Shown: positions 45,147-58,214 of the stretch, piece by piece
Numbering within the stretch: the first letter of the stretch is position 1
Layout: each line of letters begins with the position of its first letter
Origin: Adiantum capillus-veneris
Lineage: Eukaryota; Streptophyta; Polypodiopsida; Polypodiales; Pteridaceae
NCBI GenBank assembly: GCA_014529385.2
Contig: CM043944.1
Location: 73,933,384-73,997,383, forward strand
Reading direction: 5' to 3'
DNA length: 64,000 nt
Translations under genes and position numbers: made by a program
Notes under the pieces: model-generated
Databases searched by the model: none
Told to the model about the DNA's origin: nothing
Seen by the model: only the letters and a program-made list of their open reading frames with translations

Positions 45147-45338
45147 TGAAGGAGTACGAGCGGAAGTGCGACGCGAGAGAGAGTGCGAGAAGAAGAGCAC
45201 GACGATATGGTGAACTCGCTCTACTGTAATGTGTAGAGCATAGTGAGTTCTTATTAGGTTTTTACAAAAGAATATGTGTACATACCTGGCGGCCCGCCCA
45301 CTTACCTGGGCGACCACATTGGGCTTTATACCCCAACA
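45147..45338 (-). repeat. 5' LTR of the copia element
   Basis: 192 bp, differing from the 3' LTR at two positions (GAGTACG against GAGTGCG near the start, AACA against AAAA at the end). Confidence 0.95.
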
Positions 45339-48300
45339 CTTTGGATCTACTCCTTTCAGATCAATGTGTTCCCAAGAGAATACATCCTTGTATTTTTGGA
45401 ATAGTGACTTTGCTTTGTCCTTAATCTCTGGCTTCAGATGCTTGTTAGTTTTGATCATTTGAGGGTTCTCCTCCTTTCTTTCGCTGGGACAATGAATAGA
45501 CTTTGTTTTCAGTCCTAACATCAGCAACATGGTCCTTGAAGGGGTTGCTTATCTCCAGTAATCCATTTTGAGTTTCTACTTCATCAACTGCTTGATTCCT
45601 CTGATCCATCTAGCTAAATTGATCTTCCCCAACATTCAGCTTAGTAAATTGATCCGGGTACTGTTTTCTCTTCCTTTCAGTTTGTTCCTTGTCTCTGTTA
45701 ATTGAAAAATGTTCATGTAAGCCAACATTCTCTCAACCTTCTTAGTACTATACTTTTTGCATATCTCCTCTAGTATGAGAGCTTTATTTCAACTTCTAGA
45801 ATTATCAGTCTTTACCTATATTCCCCTACTGGATCTCTAAATTGTTAGCATAGTCATGAATTTCTCTAGCTGTTTGTAACCATGGTCTTCCTAGAAGCAT
45901 TCCATAGGCTCCTTGTACATCCAATACTAGGAAGCTAGTTTTGAAATTATCTTGACCGACTTTGATATGCATGTTCTCAATAAGTCATGTGGCATGGACC
46001 ACCCTATGGTAAACCATTCTAAATTTGGATGGTGCTCGTTTCAAGTAATTAATCCCCAGTTTTCATCTCAAGTTCTCTCCGAGGGGATGTTGACTCTGAC
46101 TCCTCCATCTAGTATTACATTTGATAACGGTTCCCACTACTTTCTCAGCTTATAATCAGCTTGAATAACTAGAGCCTCGTCATCCCTGATGACTGCTAGG
46201 TCCATTACTCTTGCTTTAGCTTCAACCTTCCTTTTTGTCTTATGAACTTTGTAGCTTCTGGTAATGTGCTTCTGATATTATCTAATGCTATTGTCAACTT
46301 TTGAATTCTTTCACAGACCTTCACATATATTTCTTTGTGTTCATTACCAGAGCTACAATAGAAAATGGAAGATTTCTCCTCTGTTTAATCATCTTCATAG
46401 TTCCACTCGGCTGACTTCCCTAGTTTAGTAAGCTGATTGACACTGTGATGGACTCTCTGTCTGATCTTTCGTAGTTCAATACCTCCAGCTTTGGCCAAGT
46501 CTAATCTGACTTGTCGTACTTCTTCAACCACTTATTTCCTTCTCCCCTTCTTGATCTTCTAGAGCTCTTAAAGGCTGAGGCTATAGTTTCTGAATTGTAC
46601 GAACATGTGAACACTCTTTTTGTTCTGACATCTTCTTTGCGAGATTTTTTGTAATTTTAGTTGTTGTCTCTTTCTGCTCGTCATTCATCGACTAACTTTT
46701 CTTTTCCTTTTGCCTTCCATACAGATCTCTCTTGCTCCCACTTCATGTTTTGATCACTTTGCTTCTTCTTAGGTTCCTCCAGAATCTCTTTAATTATGAC
46801 ACCTTTACTTCTAGTGGTGGTTCTGGTACCTTCGGTTCATGTCCTTCTATTTTGACAGCATCGAGACACTGAGCTACTAGGTGATTGTATTTCCCACATG
46901 CATAAAAAAATAGGCTTCTTTTCTCAAAGTCTCCTCTGGCTCTACCACGGCCCGTAACCCCCCCCCGGTATCTGCCCCTGCCATTACCAATACTTGTACT
47001 ACTTTCAGCTTCTTTGGAACCACTTGTTCCATCTGCCTTCATTGCCTCAAGATTCGTTAGTGCAATCATTGATAAATATTTTCCCTTCTTGAAATGATGA
47101 ATCCTAATGCCACAATTATTCCAGACATGCCCATAGGCCTTGAAATATGTGCAATGTGACCATTCATCATATCTTGGTCTTTGGATTTGAATTTTGAACA
47201 CGAGATCTCCATCTTTTTTATTGAAGGCCTCGTCTTAGCTATTTCAACAATTTTCTTAGACATTTCTTCTAGCTATCTGGTCCATGATCCCTTCTCAGTT
47301 TTACCCTTTTCACTTAAATCATTCCCAGATGATCTGGAAGTAGTGTTGGACTTCAATTCATGAATCATTGTCACTGGATTGTCTTTTTTGTGGCCCTTCT
47401 CCTTTTTTTTAGCTTGTTGCTTCAATTTCAGTGCTCTTTGAACAGGATCGTTAAATTGCTTTGTGGGTGTTGAAACCTCCTATTCCCTTAACTTCTTGCT
47501 TCTGAAACCATTAATCTTGTAGTTGTCTTGTCGATTCCTTGATCTTCTCCATATAGCTTTGGTCGATAACTTGCCTTGCTTGAATTTTTTTCAGTTCACA
47601 CAATATTTCCTTATCACCTCTATTGTCTGAATACTCCAAGAAAAAAGCTTCAATTAGCTTGTTGTAGGATATGAGCTAGCAAAATGGATAATGGTAATAC
47701 CATTTTCTAACTGCCTCTTTTGGTCCCCCATTCATCCTCGTTGATATCCTTGAGTTCATCAGGTTGATCAAAAGCTTGGATGTGGATGTTCGTCCTTTGA
47801 AAACTAGAAATTAAATTTTCAGGTCAATAGAGTGTTCATGGTGACTATTTCCGATTTTGTGAGATGGTTTCTTGTCTTTGGATCTTCTTTTACTGTAATG
47901 TTCTGTATCAGCTTCTCAATCATTGTTTTTTTCAGTCTCAATCACTGTGTCTTCTACGATCTTCTTTGATGGTTTATGTTCTAGTGATCGATAATTTTGC
48001 TCTCTGCCCTCACTTTCTTGAGTATGTTTCCTGCTACGCTAAGATCCATGAGATCAGTTTCGTCTTTTTGCTCTTTCAGCACGTCTTTGCTTGGAATGGG
48101 TCGACTCCTGAGAATCCCTTGATTCATCACTTGTTCCTGGTTTTGGGGGAACATCTGTCTCATTCTCAGGTTCTATCTCAGTATTGGAACCTTGCTCTAA
48201 CTCTTTCTCGATTGGGCTAACATGGTCCAGATCATCCATGAATTTGTAGTTGGCCTCTACCTCATGCAACTCTTTTGGGCGGCATGATTGATTTCTGATA
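45339..48300 (-). pseudogene. gypsy element D, Gag-protease-RT start (part 1), degenerate
   Basis: Gag remnants at 48,270-46,794: two Cys/His-rich pieces (CTYFKAYGHVWNNC and FYACGKYNHLVAQC) separated by a Gly/Arg-rich linker (RGRYRGGVTGRGRARG). Protease remnants at about 46,130-45,800 (NVILDGGVRVNI, then LGRPWLQTAREIHDYANN in another frame). RT approach at 45,530-45,339 (KSLFQKYKDVFSWEHIDL). Stops and frameshifts throughout; clearly older than the copia insert. Confidence 0.8.
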
Positions 48301-48369
48301 GCTTTAACACCAATTGGGAGATAGTTTGTCTGTTACAAGCAACTTAGGTCAAGCCACCATGATCTCCAA

Positions 48370-48840
48370 AATGGAATGAGCTAAATACTTCTGACAGCTA
48401 TTCCAGGCTCGTAGTTAGAGTTAGTTCAGATCAGGTCACAACTTCAGATCAGGCAAGACTGGAATGAAATGTAAAGACCGAAACTAAAATATATACTGGA
48501 ACTAAAATATATACTGAACAGGAAAATAATATTGAATACCAAAACTGGAGACTAGAACTAGAATTTATTTAAATTAGTGTAAATTGGTACAACAAAGAGA
48601 TCCAAGTCTGCTTTGGGCTTGATTAGAGTTACAAGAGCTAAAGTGCTCCAAGATAAAGATACAAGACAATGATAGTGGAAGTGCTAGTGCTCAAAAATAA
48701 TACCTCGTAGAGCTGAGTAGTGGGCCCTATTTATAGCCCTCATATTGGAACTCTGATTGACTGTTCACTGTACCAGTTTTTAGACTTACACCACTTTGCT
48801 ACTTCACATAGGTCTAGGGAATACTTGTAAGGCTACTATG
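48370..48840 (-). repeat. 5' LTR region of element D
   Basis: Read on the minus strand it has GGGCTATAAATAGGGC (TATA box, about 48,730) and GAGCACTAGCAC. It aligns over about 400 bp with 52,770-53,203 in the opposite orientation. Exact LTR ends not determined. Confidence 0.75.
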
Positions 48841-49088
48841 TCTCCGGGCTGGCCACCCATAGTCTAGGTTGTACTTGGTCCGACCGCCCACCTTGTCCGT
48901 CCGCCCTCATATATGTTTACCTATATACATTTTATGCTGGTTTGTGGGGTTTTCCCATGCATTTCCATACCTCCCCCTTGGGCACCTATATATGGGGCCA
49001 GGGGGGTACCCGTTTCACATAGTCTAACATACGTTGTATTTGTAGGTCTTGTGGTTGATGGTGGTCATGGGGGGACTGATCGCCCCCG
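48841..49088. other. unassigned, possibly outer part of the D-type LTR
   Basis: Contains CCGACCGCCCACCTTGTCCG and related CCGNCCGCCC repeats. No coding signal. Confidence 0.4.
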
Positions 49089-49101
49089 CCCCCCCCCCCC
49101 C

Positions 49102-49181
<80 letters not shown>
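49089..49181. repeat. compound microsatellite (C)n(CT)n(GT)n
   Basis: About 24 C, then (CT)15, then (GT)19 without interruption. Open frames across it are repeat translation. Confidence 0.95.
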
Positions 49182-49182
<1 letters not shown>

Positions 49183-51457
49183 CTCATGCTTCCGCACACA
49201 TGCACTCTCACATGGTATACAGATTCAACTATTCATGCCTCCACCTCGATTGTCCAGGTAGATCTACTTGCATTTTGCGTTTGGCTACTAGTACTAGCCT
49301 CTACATACCTTCTCATTGCGAGAACCCCCTCCTCTTCCATGTGCGTTTTTGGAAAGTGTAGGACATTAGGGTAGCGTTTTTACAATAGAAGGGGAGCACT
49401 AGCCATACCCATGCGGATCCTGCCTTTCTTCTCAGTTTTGCATTCGGTGCATTGCCAGCGAGAATCGTCTTCTTCTGCTACAGATTTCAGCCATTCATAC
49501 ATGTTATTTTTTCTCTGTTTTCAGCCCTCCGACAGATGTGGACACAAAGATAAACCCTCTCAACACCCTCTGCACCGCTTTGGACCCTGTCGAGAGCGTA
49601 CAACACGCTGAAAATCACTGGACATTAGTGTTTTGATCACCTCGCAATTGCGTTTTTGGGTGGACAGCAACCACATGGTTTGTGTTTTTTATAGAGATGA
49701 AGTTACTTCTTGCCAAGACACCATCCATCAATGGTGGTCCATGCGGTTTCTTAGTGAGTGTTGCAATACACGGTATCTTCGACATCGGCTTGATTATCTA
49801 CGGACGTATGATCCTTGGGAGATCCATTGATTTCAGCCATCATTCGGTAGCAGCTTCACTCTTTCACTCTTCACAGGCGCGAGTAGAGCTGGTCAAATAA
49901 GATGAAGACATCAGCTCTACGTATCATCGACAAATAGGCTCTCTCTCCCCTCCCCCCCCCCCCTTTTATCTATAGTATAGATATACATCACTCATCAGAG
50001 AAGTTCACAGGAGATATGGCCATGCTCATGGAATATGGGATTCAAACATTCTCAGAGAAGACACCACCATCTTGGGTGGACAGACACTTACCACTTGAGC
50101 TCGACACATCAAATTGCTTGCTTACACAGGAGCATCTACATGGACTTAGGGAGAGTATCTTGGACCTCTTCTTGGATAGGTTCATTGCTTGGATCTATAG
50201 AATGGAGTGGGACTTCAGTTCTTTGGACTCTCTTGGAGAGTTTACCCACGAGATGCGGGAGATCAGGCATCCCGGTACTACATCCGGAGTCACCCAGAGC
50301 TTGGCTCGGATGGTAGTGCAATTGCTCTTCTACACTCCTAATCATTTGGATTGCTACCTTCAGAGTTTCTTAAACTCACACTCGGTAACCTTACAATAGA
50401 ATTATCCCAAACCTAGATAGTAGGCCACTCCCAGCTCATTCACATTAAGAGACACACCAAGTTGCGGTTTGGTGGCGTTGTTGGCACAGATTAATTTTTG
50501 TTGACACTGTAGGATTGGAGGTAGAGATACAGGCAAGACTGTGCAGACAGATTGGTCTGGCATTTTTTTTTCCTCAGAGGTTATTCACAATGCAAACTTC
50601 TCAATCTAGCTTCCCTACTTCTACAGGATGATCACGGTGCAGACAACTTGGTCTAACCACACCTCTTCTCAGAGGCCGTTCACAGCGCATACTATTGAGT
50701 TTGGCTTTCCCCTCATCTTGGATTACCCTACCTACTAACAAGACACCATCTAGTGGTGGTCCGTGCGGTCTCTTGCTGCAGCTTACGGTAGCTTCTACAT
50801 ACATATCCTTTTTTTCTTGTCATCTTTCACAATTGATATAAAATCTTCTAGCTCTTTCTTAATTTCATACATGTTGCCATCCTTGCTCTCTTTGTTGCTT
50901 GAGATTTTTTTCCCACATCAATGAATGTAAATTGTAATCATCCAACCCATTAATCCTTTGTGTATCATGCTTCCAAGTTTCAACAAGAAGTACAACAACG
51001 ACTGCTTGTTAGTTCATCTATGCCATCCCCCGCATTCCATGGGTATCCATTGTAATTCCAAAAGCACATACTCAATTATAGCTCAGTCTCATAGGTTACG
51101 CATTCCTATTTCTTCAAGGTCTTGCCTCCTCCTTGGGCATGTTTATTCATGAGAAATCTCCTTGTTTTTGTTATTCATATCCTCATATTCCTTGCAATGT
51201 GAATTTTTTTGCTTAATAGTGCGATATTCAATACGTAACATTTTGTATCCTTCAAATAAACCCAACTATTATCAAGGGTAATCTTTTGTTTGGTCTCATC
51301 TAGCATAGTGCATACAATTGGTCATTCTCTCACGTGAGGAGCTCCTTGCTTACCCACTCTATGTGCTCCATAAACTACTTTTCCTGACATGCCAAAGTGA
51401 GTTCTAAAGAAATATTTGATAACAATGGCAAGAGAAGGAACTCTCTTCAAGAATTCC

Positions 51458-51459
<2 letters not shown>
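49182..51459. other. unassigned region
   Basis: An open stretch at 50,016-50,399 (plus, MAMLMEYGIQTFSEKTPPSW, 127 residues) matches nothing I recognise. AAGACACCATC..GGTGGTCC..GCGGT..CTT occurs at about 49,717 and again at about 50,740, so a piece is duplicated. (C)13 with TATCTATAGTATAGATA follows at 49,950-49,987. Confidence 0.4.

Positions 51460-51515
<56 letters not shown>
51460..51515. repeat. (GA)n microsatellite
   Basis: About 27 uninterrupted GA units. Confidence 0.97.
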
Positions 51516-51519
<4 letters not shown>

Positions 51520-52769
51520 ATTATCATCCTTGAAGGTCATATATGACCGATGGGACCAAAGTTACATGTGATGTAGTATATGTATGGCTGATGAGTGACT
51601 CTCGATGCAATTCCAAGTCTCAGACTGACAGTAGAACATGGAATGGAAATCAATAAGAATCTGAAACAGAGGTTGAATGAGTTATTACAGTTGGAGGAGG
51701 TCAGTTTTGGACAGGGTAGCTGGTTGGATGCTTACAAGTGAGGATGTCAGGGTAAATCCCCACATCAAGGAACGATCCACAATAAATCTAAGAGAGCCTT
51801 GGAATACAATTGGAAATGCTATTAGGGGATAGGAAAACTTTCAAATGTTTGAAGGATATTCGGTTTCAAATTAACGATATGCTGGTTTAGCTATAGATTG
51901 CAAGAAAAGTTCTAGATCATAAAATTAATCTACTTTTTGAATGCAATGCCACTTGTAGCAAAGGACCACGAAAAGGATGACTCGATGAACAGGCGAGGAA
52001 TCTCAACAGTCTCTATCACCTAGTCCGCATTTCTAGAAAGATGTTGTAGCTGGATAATTAAGTGGTGATGAAGTGTATTGGATTTATTCGTGATTCTCCA
52101 GTTCTAATGTATATCTAACTTGCTAAGGAGGTTGAGCTTCCCGGATTCTTTTCGTCTTTTACCCGACATATCCAGAACCAGCTGATAGCACACATATATC
52201 AAGATTGTGGATGAGCTTAGGGGATGGTATGAAGGAGCTACAATTGAGTGGACAGCTTGGAATCAGGTCTTGGATGAAGCTCTGCTGAATCAAGGGGCCA
52301 AGTAGATGGGGCCAAGTAGATGATCTGGTAAGAGCTTTGGTGGAACTTCAAGTTGAAGATGGGGCAATGGCATATTCAGATTCGCTGGGTCATGAAGATC
52401 ACTAAACAATTGCTCCAACTCACAGTAGAGGCGTCCAAGAGGAAAGAGAACCTTGTATGACCCTAATACAAAAACATGGAACGCCCTCACACTTTATAAG
52501 TTCAAAATGAAAACGGCACATGAAGACCAACTTGAACTGGAAGCCCTTTATCGTCTGATCCAGAAAGAGAACCAAGAAGCTTCTAGCGCGCCACCAAGGG
52601 TACTCTACACACCCCCAAAGAAGAAGGCCCTAGATAAAAAGAAGAAAGTTAGGTCGATTCATACCCTTTCACTAATCAAACTCTATTGAAATTTTGGAAA
52701 TACTCCAAAATTCAAAGAAAATGTGAATAGTGTAAACAACCTCCAAACGGAGATGCAGATGGACAACTA
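51516..52769 (+). other. retroelement remnant upstream of a D-type LTR
   Basis: Degraded plus-strand coding, for example ELRGWYEGATIEWTAW (about 52,215) and YDPNTKTWNALTLYKFKMKT (about 52,460). Its position before the D-type LTR suggests Gag or Pol of a related element; the exact domain is not recognised. Confidence 0.45.
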
Positions 52770-53203
52770 AGTTGGCTTGATTGGTAACTAATATGGCCAG
52801 TCTGTGATAACTAGTACATTGTACAGTCAACTAGAGTTCCAATCCGAGGGCTATAAATAGGGCCAACTACTCAATTTTATGGGGATATATCTTTGAGCAC
52901 TAGCACTCTCACTATCATTGTCTTGTATCTTGTATCTTGGAGCTCTTTATGCTCTTGTAACTCTAATCAATCCCAGAGTAGACTTCGCTCTCATTGTTGT
53001 ACCAATTTACATTAATCTGAATATATTCCAATTCTAGTCTCTAGTTTTAGTGTTCAATATCAATTTTGAGTTCATTATATATATGTCAATTCCAATCTTT
53101 ACATCTCATTCCAGTCTTTTTTGATCCGAAGTTGCGGTCTGATATGAACTTACTCTAACTACCAACGTGGAATAGTTGTCATAAGTGTTTAGCTCATTCA
53201 TGA
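52770..53203 (+). repeat. D-type LTR fragment, inverted relative to element D
   Basis: Matches the reverse complement of 48,370-48,840, including GGGCTATAAATAGGGC at about 52,850 and TGTTGTACCAATTTACA. Confidence 0.8.
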
Positions 53204-53251
53204 AGGCCACAGACACATGGCATACATAATATGTACCCATGCATAATAACA

Positions 53252-53254
<3 letters not shown>

Positions 53255-53312
<58 letters not shown>

Positions 53313-53362
53313 AGTGCGCAAGGAGAGGCGGAAGCTCCTTCTACTGCCTCTCCCTGCGCACC

Positions 53363-53410
<48 letters not shown>
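53255..53410. repeat. hairpin flanked by (CT)n and (AG)n
   Basis: (TC)27, then AGCAAGTGCGCAAGGAGAGG, a short loop (about 53,331-53,344), then the inverted arm CCTCTCCCTGCGCACCTGCT and (AG)n. The unique arms match at about 30 of 33 positions, and the flanking CT and AG tracts pair as well, so the full arms reach about 70 bp. Confidence 0.9.
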
Positions 53411-53435
53411 TTTGTGTTCAACACTTGCTAGAGCC

Positions 53436-53436
<1 letters not shown>

Positions 53437-53482
<46 letters not shown>

Positions 53483-53501
53483 GCACGCACACACACACAC
53501 A
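53437..53501. repeat. (CA)n microsatellite with (GCAC)n interruption
   Basis: About 20 CA, ACGCACGCACGC, then CA again. Confidence 0.95.
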
Positions 53502-54641
53502 ACGCCTGAGATGGCCTTTCCTTCCAAGGTCCAATAACTACACATACTCCACATAAGATTTCCTTTGATACCCTACTTTCTACAAATTTTTTGAACTCAT
53601 GCATATGCAATATTCTAACTAGTCCTTCATGGTGGCCATTGCTATAGAAAATCTATAGAATATAGCATGACATACACAGTTTGACATCAAGCATCTAGCA
53701 GTGAAGTAAACAAATACAAAAGTGCATCGGCAAATTTTTAAAAAAGAATTGCATAATGATGATTGGTTACCTTTATAGCTGTTTATAAAATGGTTCAATT
53801 TCACAGCTTTCTTTATAAATGTTTGAGCAGTGATACCAAGGCACTGCTCTTTGTCGTAGGTGTATTGATAGATTTGGAGCAAAGTTGGTCACTTGCTTAG
53901 TTGGTTGTGACTGCTATCACATCTACTTTTGTTGTGAAACACGAGCGGATGAGTAGAACCAATCGATAGGCAACATTAATAGCTTAGCTTGGGACTCAAT
54001 GAGCATTGGGAAGAAGCAAGTTGAGTCCCATAGGACTGACTATACAACAAAGACTACTAAAGGGGATAATTGAATCGAGCAAAGGATTGCAAGTTAATCA
54101 TTATATTTAAACCCTACTTCTTAACCTGCTTTGCTAGTTGTTTGCAAATTGCAATTTAACCTGATAAATATCGGCATTTAGTCTCTAGATCGGGAACCCA
54201 TTTCACTCTAAATCAAGTGTAGTCAATTTTTCCTTGTTTCATTTCTTTCTTTGAGTACCCATCTTATTATAAATCAAGCGTAGTAAATTTTTACTTCATT
54301 AGCGTAGAATCCAAAATCGCAATGCTGCCCTCTAGTTAACCCACGTGGCTCCGTTCAAAAAACTTCTCCTTGCTCCACGTGTCATGACCTTTTCAATGGC
54401 ATGCACCAGCTCTTTTATCGACGACGCAGGGCTCTCTATTGACATTGTTGATAAGGGATTATTGGTGAAAGAAATATCGTACTTGGTGGTGCTTTGGTCT
54501 ACTTGTATGTCAAATATTTTGCTCAATCTTCATTCGATGCGAACGCAGCTAACGAAGCAATCTAGTTCCTTATTTCTCAAAGAACCTGAGAGAAGAAGAA
54601 GAAGGAGTAGAAGAAGAAAGTTTTAACGTCACAGGAAATAT

Positions 54642-54686
<45 letters not shown>

Positions 54687-55870
54687 TGTTGTCTTGGATG
54701 TTGATCACAAAATTTGGACAAAACATATTTGAGGAGGAAAACACTCAGATAAAGCGTCGTCCTCGTGCTAAAGATTGATTATGTAGAGGAGAACATTGGG
54801 TTGCAATATAAAAATAATTGTCAAACAAAGATATACGTAGATTAACATCAACCACCTACGAGGAATAACGTAAACATATACAGTGTGCATCGAGTACTGC
54901 AATACATAAGTTGAATTACCAAAGTATAAGAAAAAAAGTGTTGTATCTATTTGATATATAGATGTGATTTTGAGATTGAGCAAGTACTAATGAGGAAAAT
55001 AAGTAGCTAAACTAAACTTAAGAAAGGATTCACAAACTCAAAAAATACAAAAAGCATCAACATACTATAAAAATTAAATTGTATTACCAATTTGATAATC
55101 GTATACAGGTGTCGTCCAATTGTCCAAGCCGGAGGACAATGTTTGTGTCAAGTTACATAAAACCAATGTGAATAGTTAAACATTTCGACTTGCAATTAAG
55201 CGTCACAGAGTGAAAATGCTCATTATACAGTGCACGTCATACAGAAGTGTCACACAAAAGTATGGTGGAGAGTTGGCATTGTGGTCTCTCCAAAAATTAT
55301 AAAAAACGAAAGTCATGTCCTATCCCCTAGACGTTATGTGTTGGACCAAGCAAATGCATAGGCATGAAAAATTGGATGTAGATAGGGTGAAAGGCCATAT
55401 TTACCTAAGGAGATGACGAGCGCTCATGCGATATAATGCAAAAAATTTGATGTTCTGAGGCACGGCAAGGGAAATGAAAATCGCGTGTGAAAAAAAGAGG
55501 GGCGAGTAAAGATGTCACTAGACAAACGGTTCCAAAATGTAGGTGTTTTCTTGTTGTAGAAATCTCTAGAATGCTTCATGCACTTATGTTTTGAGTAAGT
55601 AGCTCTGTATTCTAAGATGAGAATAGATAGTGCTATTGCAGAGCTCATGTAATTACACAGATGTAGACAAAGCATACCACGGAGAAATATTTTAACTTGA
55701 GAAAGGCATATTAAATCTTCTTATCAAGGCTATCTATAAGGAAGGCCTTTTCATTCGTTCCAAGAGATTGGGGAATCATATCCTCAAGCTATATGAAGTT
55801 GGGGAACCCTATCATTGCATAGTTTGTATCTACTAACATAACATGGCGGAGTACATAACCCTTTACACGT
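53502..55870. other. unassigned AT-rich region
   Basis: No gene or element recognised. (GA)n at 54,644-54,683. Short open frames at 54,332-54,626 overlap on both strands with no family signal. It ends at the solo LTR. Confidence 0.5.
54644..54683. repeat. (GA)n microsatellite
   Basis: About 20 GA units. Confidence 0.95.
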
Positions 55871-57006
55871 TGTCAGGAGTTTTTTGGAGCAAGGGATTGC
55901 GCATATGTACATATACATGCATGGTGCATCAAATAAAGAATTGCCCATTTTTTAGAGCCAGGTGGTTACGTGGGGCCCACATGTGTACAGGTAGGACAAC
56001 ATGTACATAGTGCATCGATTTTCACTATTACCAGTACCAGTGTGTTTTTTTTACAATAATGAGGAGTTGGTAACGCGTAAAACTTCTCGAGGAAGCTATC
56101 CGCGGGCCGACGACATGAGATAAGCAGGTGCGTCAGATGGCATCTAGTGGCGTCAGGAGGCCGAACGGGGTCAATACTTGCACGTGGATGAGTACGGACA
56201 CAACATGGGTGTTTCCTTGTGACAATTATGCAGAAAGGTCATCATGAGGACCACTTTTTGGGGCCACTTCACGTGGTGGCGGGATGCATTATTGAAAAGA
56301 AATGAGTGCCAGGTGTACGGATGACGCAAAAAGGTGACAACTATGCACTGCGAGGTCAGTTTTTGACCTGTTCGGGGTCCGTTTGAGATCATCTAAAAGG
56401 CCAAGGGTACCCAACTAAAAAAGCTAAGTGTGAGAACTGAAAAAACTGAGAGAAGACCAGAAAAAACGTGGAGAAGAGAGGAGGAACAGCCGTAGGTGTG
56501 TTTTTGGGGTTTTTGGAGCCTGTTTTGGCCGTAAACTGCTCATCCGAGGTTGGATTTGAGCATTTTAACATTGTAGACTGGGGTTTTGGGCCGTTCCGGA
56601 CGCGATGGCGCTGTCCATTTTGCCAAATTTCTCCCTCTTTTTCTGCTATTTTGGCTGTGTAAGTTTCTTCTATGAGCGAAGCTTCTGCTCCAATTTGTGA
56701 TTGTATCTGGCAAGTTTTATCTATATTGTGTGAGCTATTTGCCCCATTGGTGTTGGCACAAGCTCAATTGTATCTAAACATCAAAAATTCTTCTCTTTTG
56801 AGCTGAGTTTTTTGGGTGTGTGTGTGTGTCTGTGTGGAGTGGGCAAGTGGATAGTCTCTCTCCTCTCACTCCAAAGGTGTGTTCCTATCTCGGCCAGGTG
56901 TGTTGTGTAAGCCGAGTGGTGCCCCATAGTGTGTGTGTGTGTATCATTCCAAGAGCATGTGTCGGGTCGTTATAGAGGCGTTCTGTGTGTTTCCATCCCG
57001 CTCACA
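55871..57006 (+). repeat. solo LTR of the element B family
   Basis: 1,136 bp, TGTCAGGAG..CCCGCTCACA, aligned end to end with the two LTRs of element B but clearly more diverged. Flanked by ACGT on both sides, consistent with recombination between the two LTRs of a former full element. Confidence 0.92.
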
Positions 57007-57060
57007 ACGTGTCTCTCTCTACGAGATGAAGGCTAAACGCCAAGTGAGATGAAGGGGAGC

Positions 57061-57063
<3 letters not shown>

Positions 57064-57111
<48 letters not shown>
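57064..57111. repeat. (GA)n microsatellite next to GCCGGC
   Basis: About 24 GA units followed by GCCACCGAAGACAGCCGGC, resembling the (AG)n-CGCCGAAGGCTGCCGGC end of the Helitron-like element at 60,739. Possibly an older 3' end of the same family. Confidence 0.7.
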
Positions 57112-57112
<1 letters not shown>

Positions 57113-58214
57113 CCACCGAAGACAGCCGGCAGTACTCGTGTTAGGAATGTGCGCGTACTAGTATATTGAGTACACAGAATGCTCGGAAATTAGTTAACCT
57201 TTCTCCTTTGTATTATACATACGCAATCCTCCATGCCAATCTTTTTACAACTGCCAGTAAAAACTTGAGAAATTCATAATTGTCTGACTGATGTGTTCTT
57301 CCACTTTTTAATTCCCCTCCATCTGCCACATTGTCACGAGATGAGTCGAGTATTTCCTCTGGCTATTTGGGAGTCCAGTAGATCCTTGCACTTTACCCTG
57401 TATCACAATGGCTACTATGAGAAAAAAGGCACACCTCCTGGAACAATTACTGAAGAAAAAGCACAACCAACCCCTACCCTTGCCAAGGTGAGGGAGGTGC
57501 ATACCACCCATAGCACCATCGGTCCCTACAAATCTTTTTTCCGGCTTTACTCGACACTCTCTGAATAGTACACTCACAGGGCACACCCAACTTCCAACTT
57601 CCAGAATTGTCCACTCCAAAAAAATATGAGAAATGTAGGCAATGTCGAGCACAACTACAGGCCCTCTAGTCTTGATTCTCTCATTAGAACTTACCATTGG
57701 AAGAAGGTAAAGTACTCTTTACAAAAGTGGAGAGACTGCTAGTAATTAGAATCTCCAAGATGATTTAATGTATGGTCATAGTGGTCATTATAGCAAAATT
57801 AGAAGCTACGCCGATTGTGATTGAGGCACCTACTAGATCAGAATCGTACACACATGGCTTGCGGGAGATTCGAGGTCACTGTAATGCTAGATTGGCCTTC
57901 AAGTCGTCTCGACAACTTGCCATGAGGGGAGACTAGATGTCTGTAGGTATACACTGACTACTGTCACTTGCATGGTTTCACTTTGGATAGATTGTCACCC
58001 TTTCATACTCCTTGGATCCACCACCGCTCACATTCACATGCTCAAAGATTAAAAAAAGCCAGGATTATCAGACAAGATCAACATTCAGCAAAAAGCGACA
58101 TTGCTCCATGTAATATGCTGCCTTTTTATAATTCCTGGAATTTCAGTTGACAATACGTCCATATGTCCAGCCTTGTTACATGCAGGAATCAATCATGTAC
58201 ACACCTGTGAGTTA
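57112..58214. other. 3' flank of the PPR gene
   Basis: No gene recognised. At 58,090-58,190 on the minus strand, AGHMDVLSTEIPGIIKRQHI may be a decayed E+ segment of the PPR protein, separated from it by stops. A minus-strand open stretch at 57,308-57,697 (129 residues) has no recognisable family. Confidence 0.45.

Larger units (their letters stand above)
39787..45338 (-). mobile_element. Ty1/copia retrotransposon inserted in gypsy element D
   Basis: 192-bp LTRs (TGAAGGAGTGCG..ATACCCCAACA) with a perfect 5-bp target duplication CTTTG (39,782-39,786 and 45,339-45,343), PBS, PPT and a full gag-PR-IN-RT-RNaseH frame on the minus strand. Counting by eye the LTRs differ at two of 192 positions, so the insertion is young. 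Confidence 0.95.

Noticed and set aside
50016-50399. 127-residue protein-coding gene
   Set aside because: No family signal, no conserved context, overlaps other frames of similar length. Kept only as a note.
54332-54626. Gene on either strand
   Set aside because: Both strands are open over the same interval without recognisable domains or splice structure.
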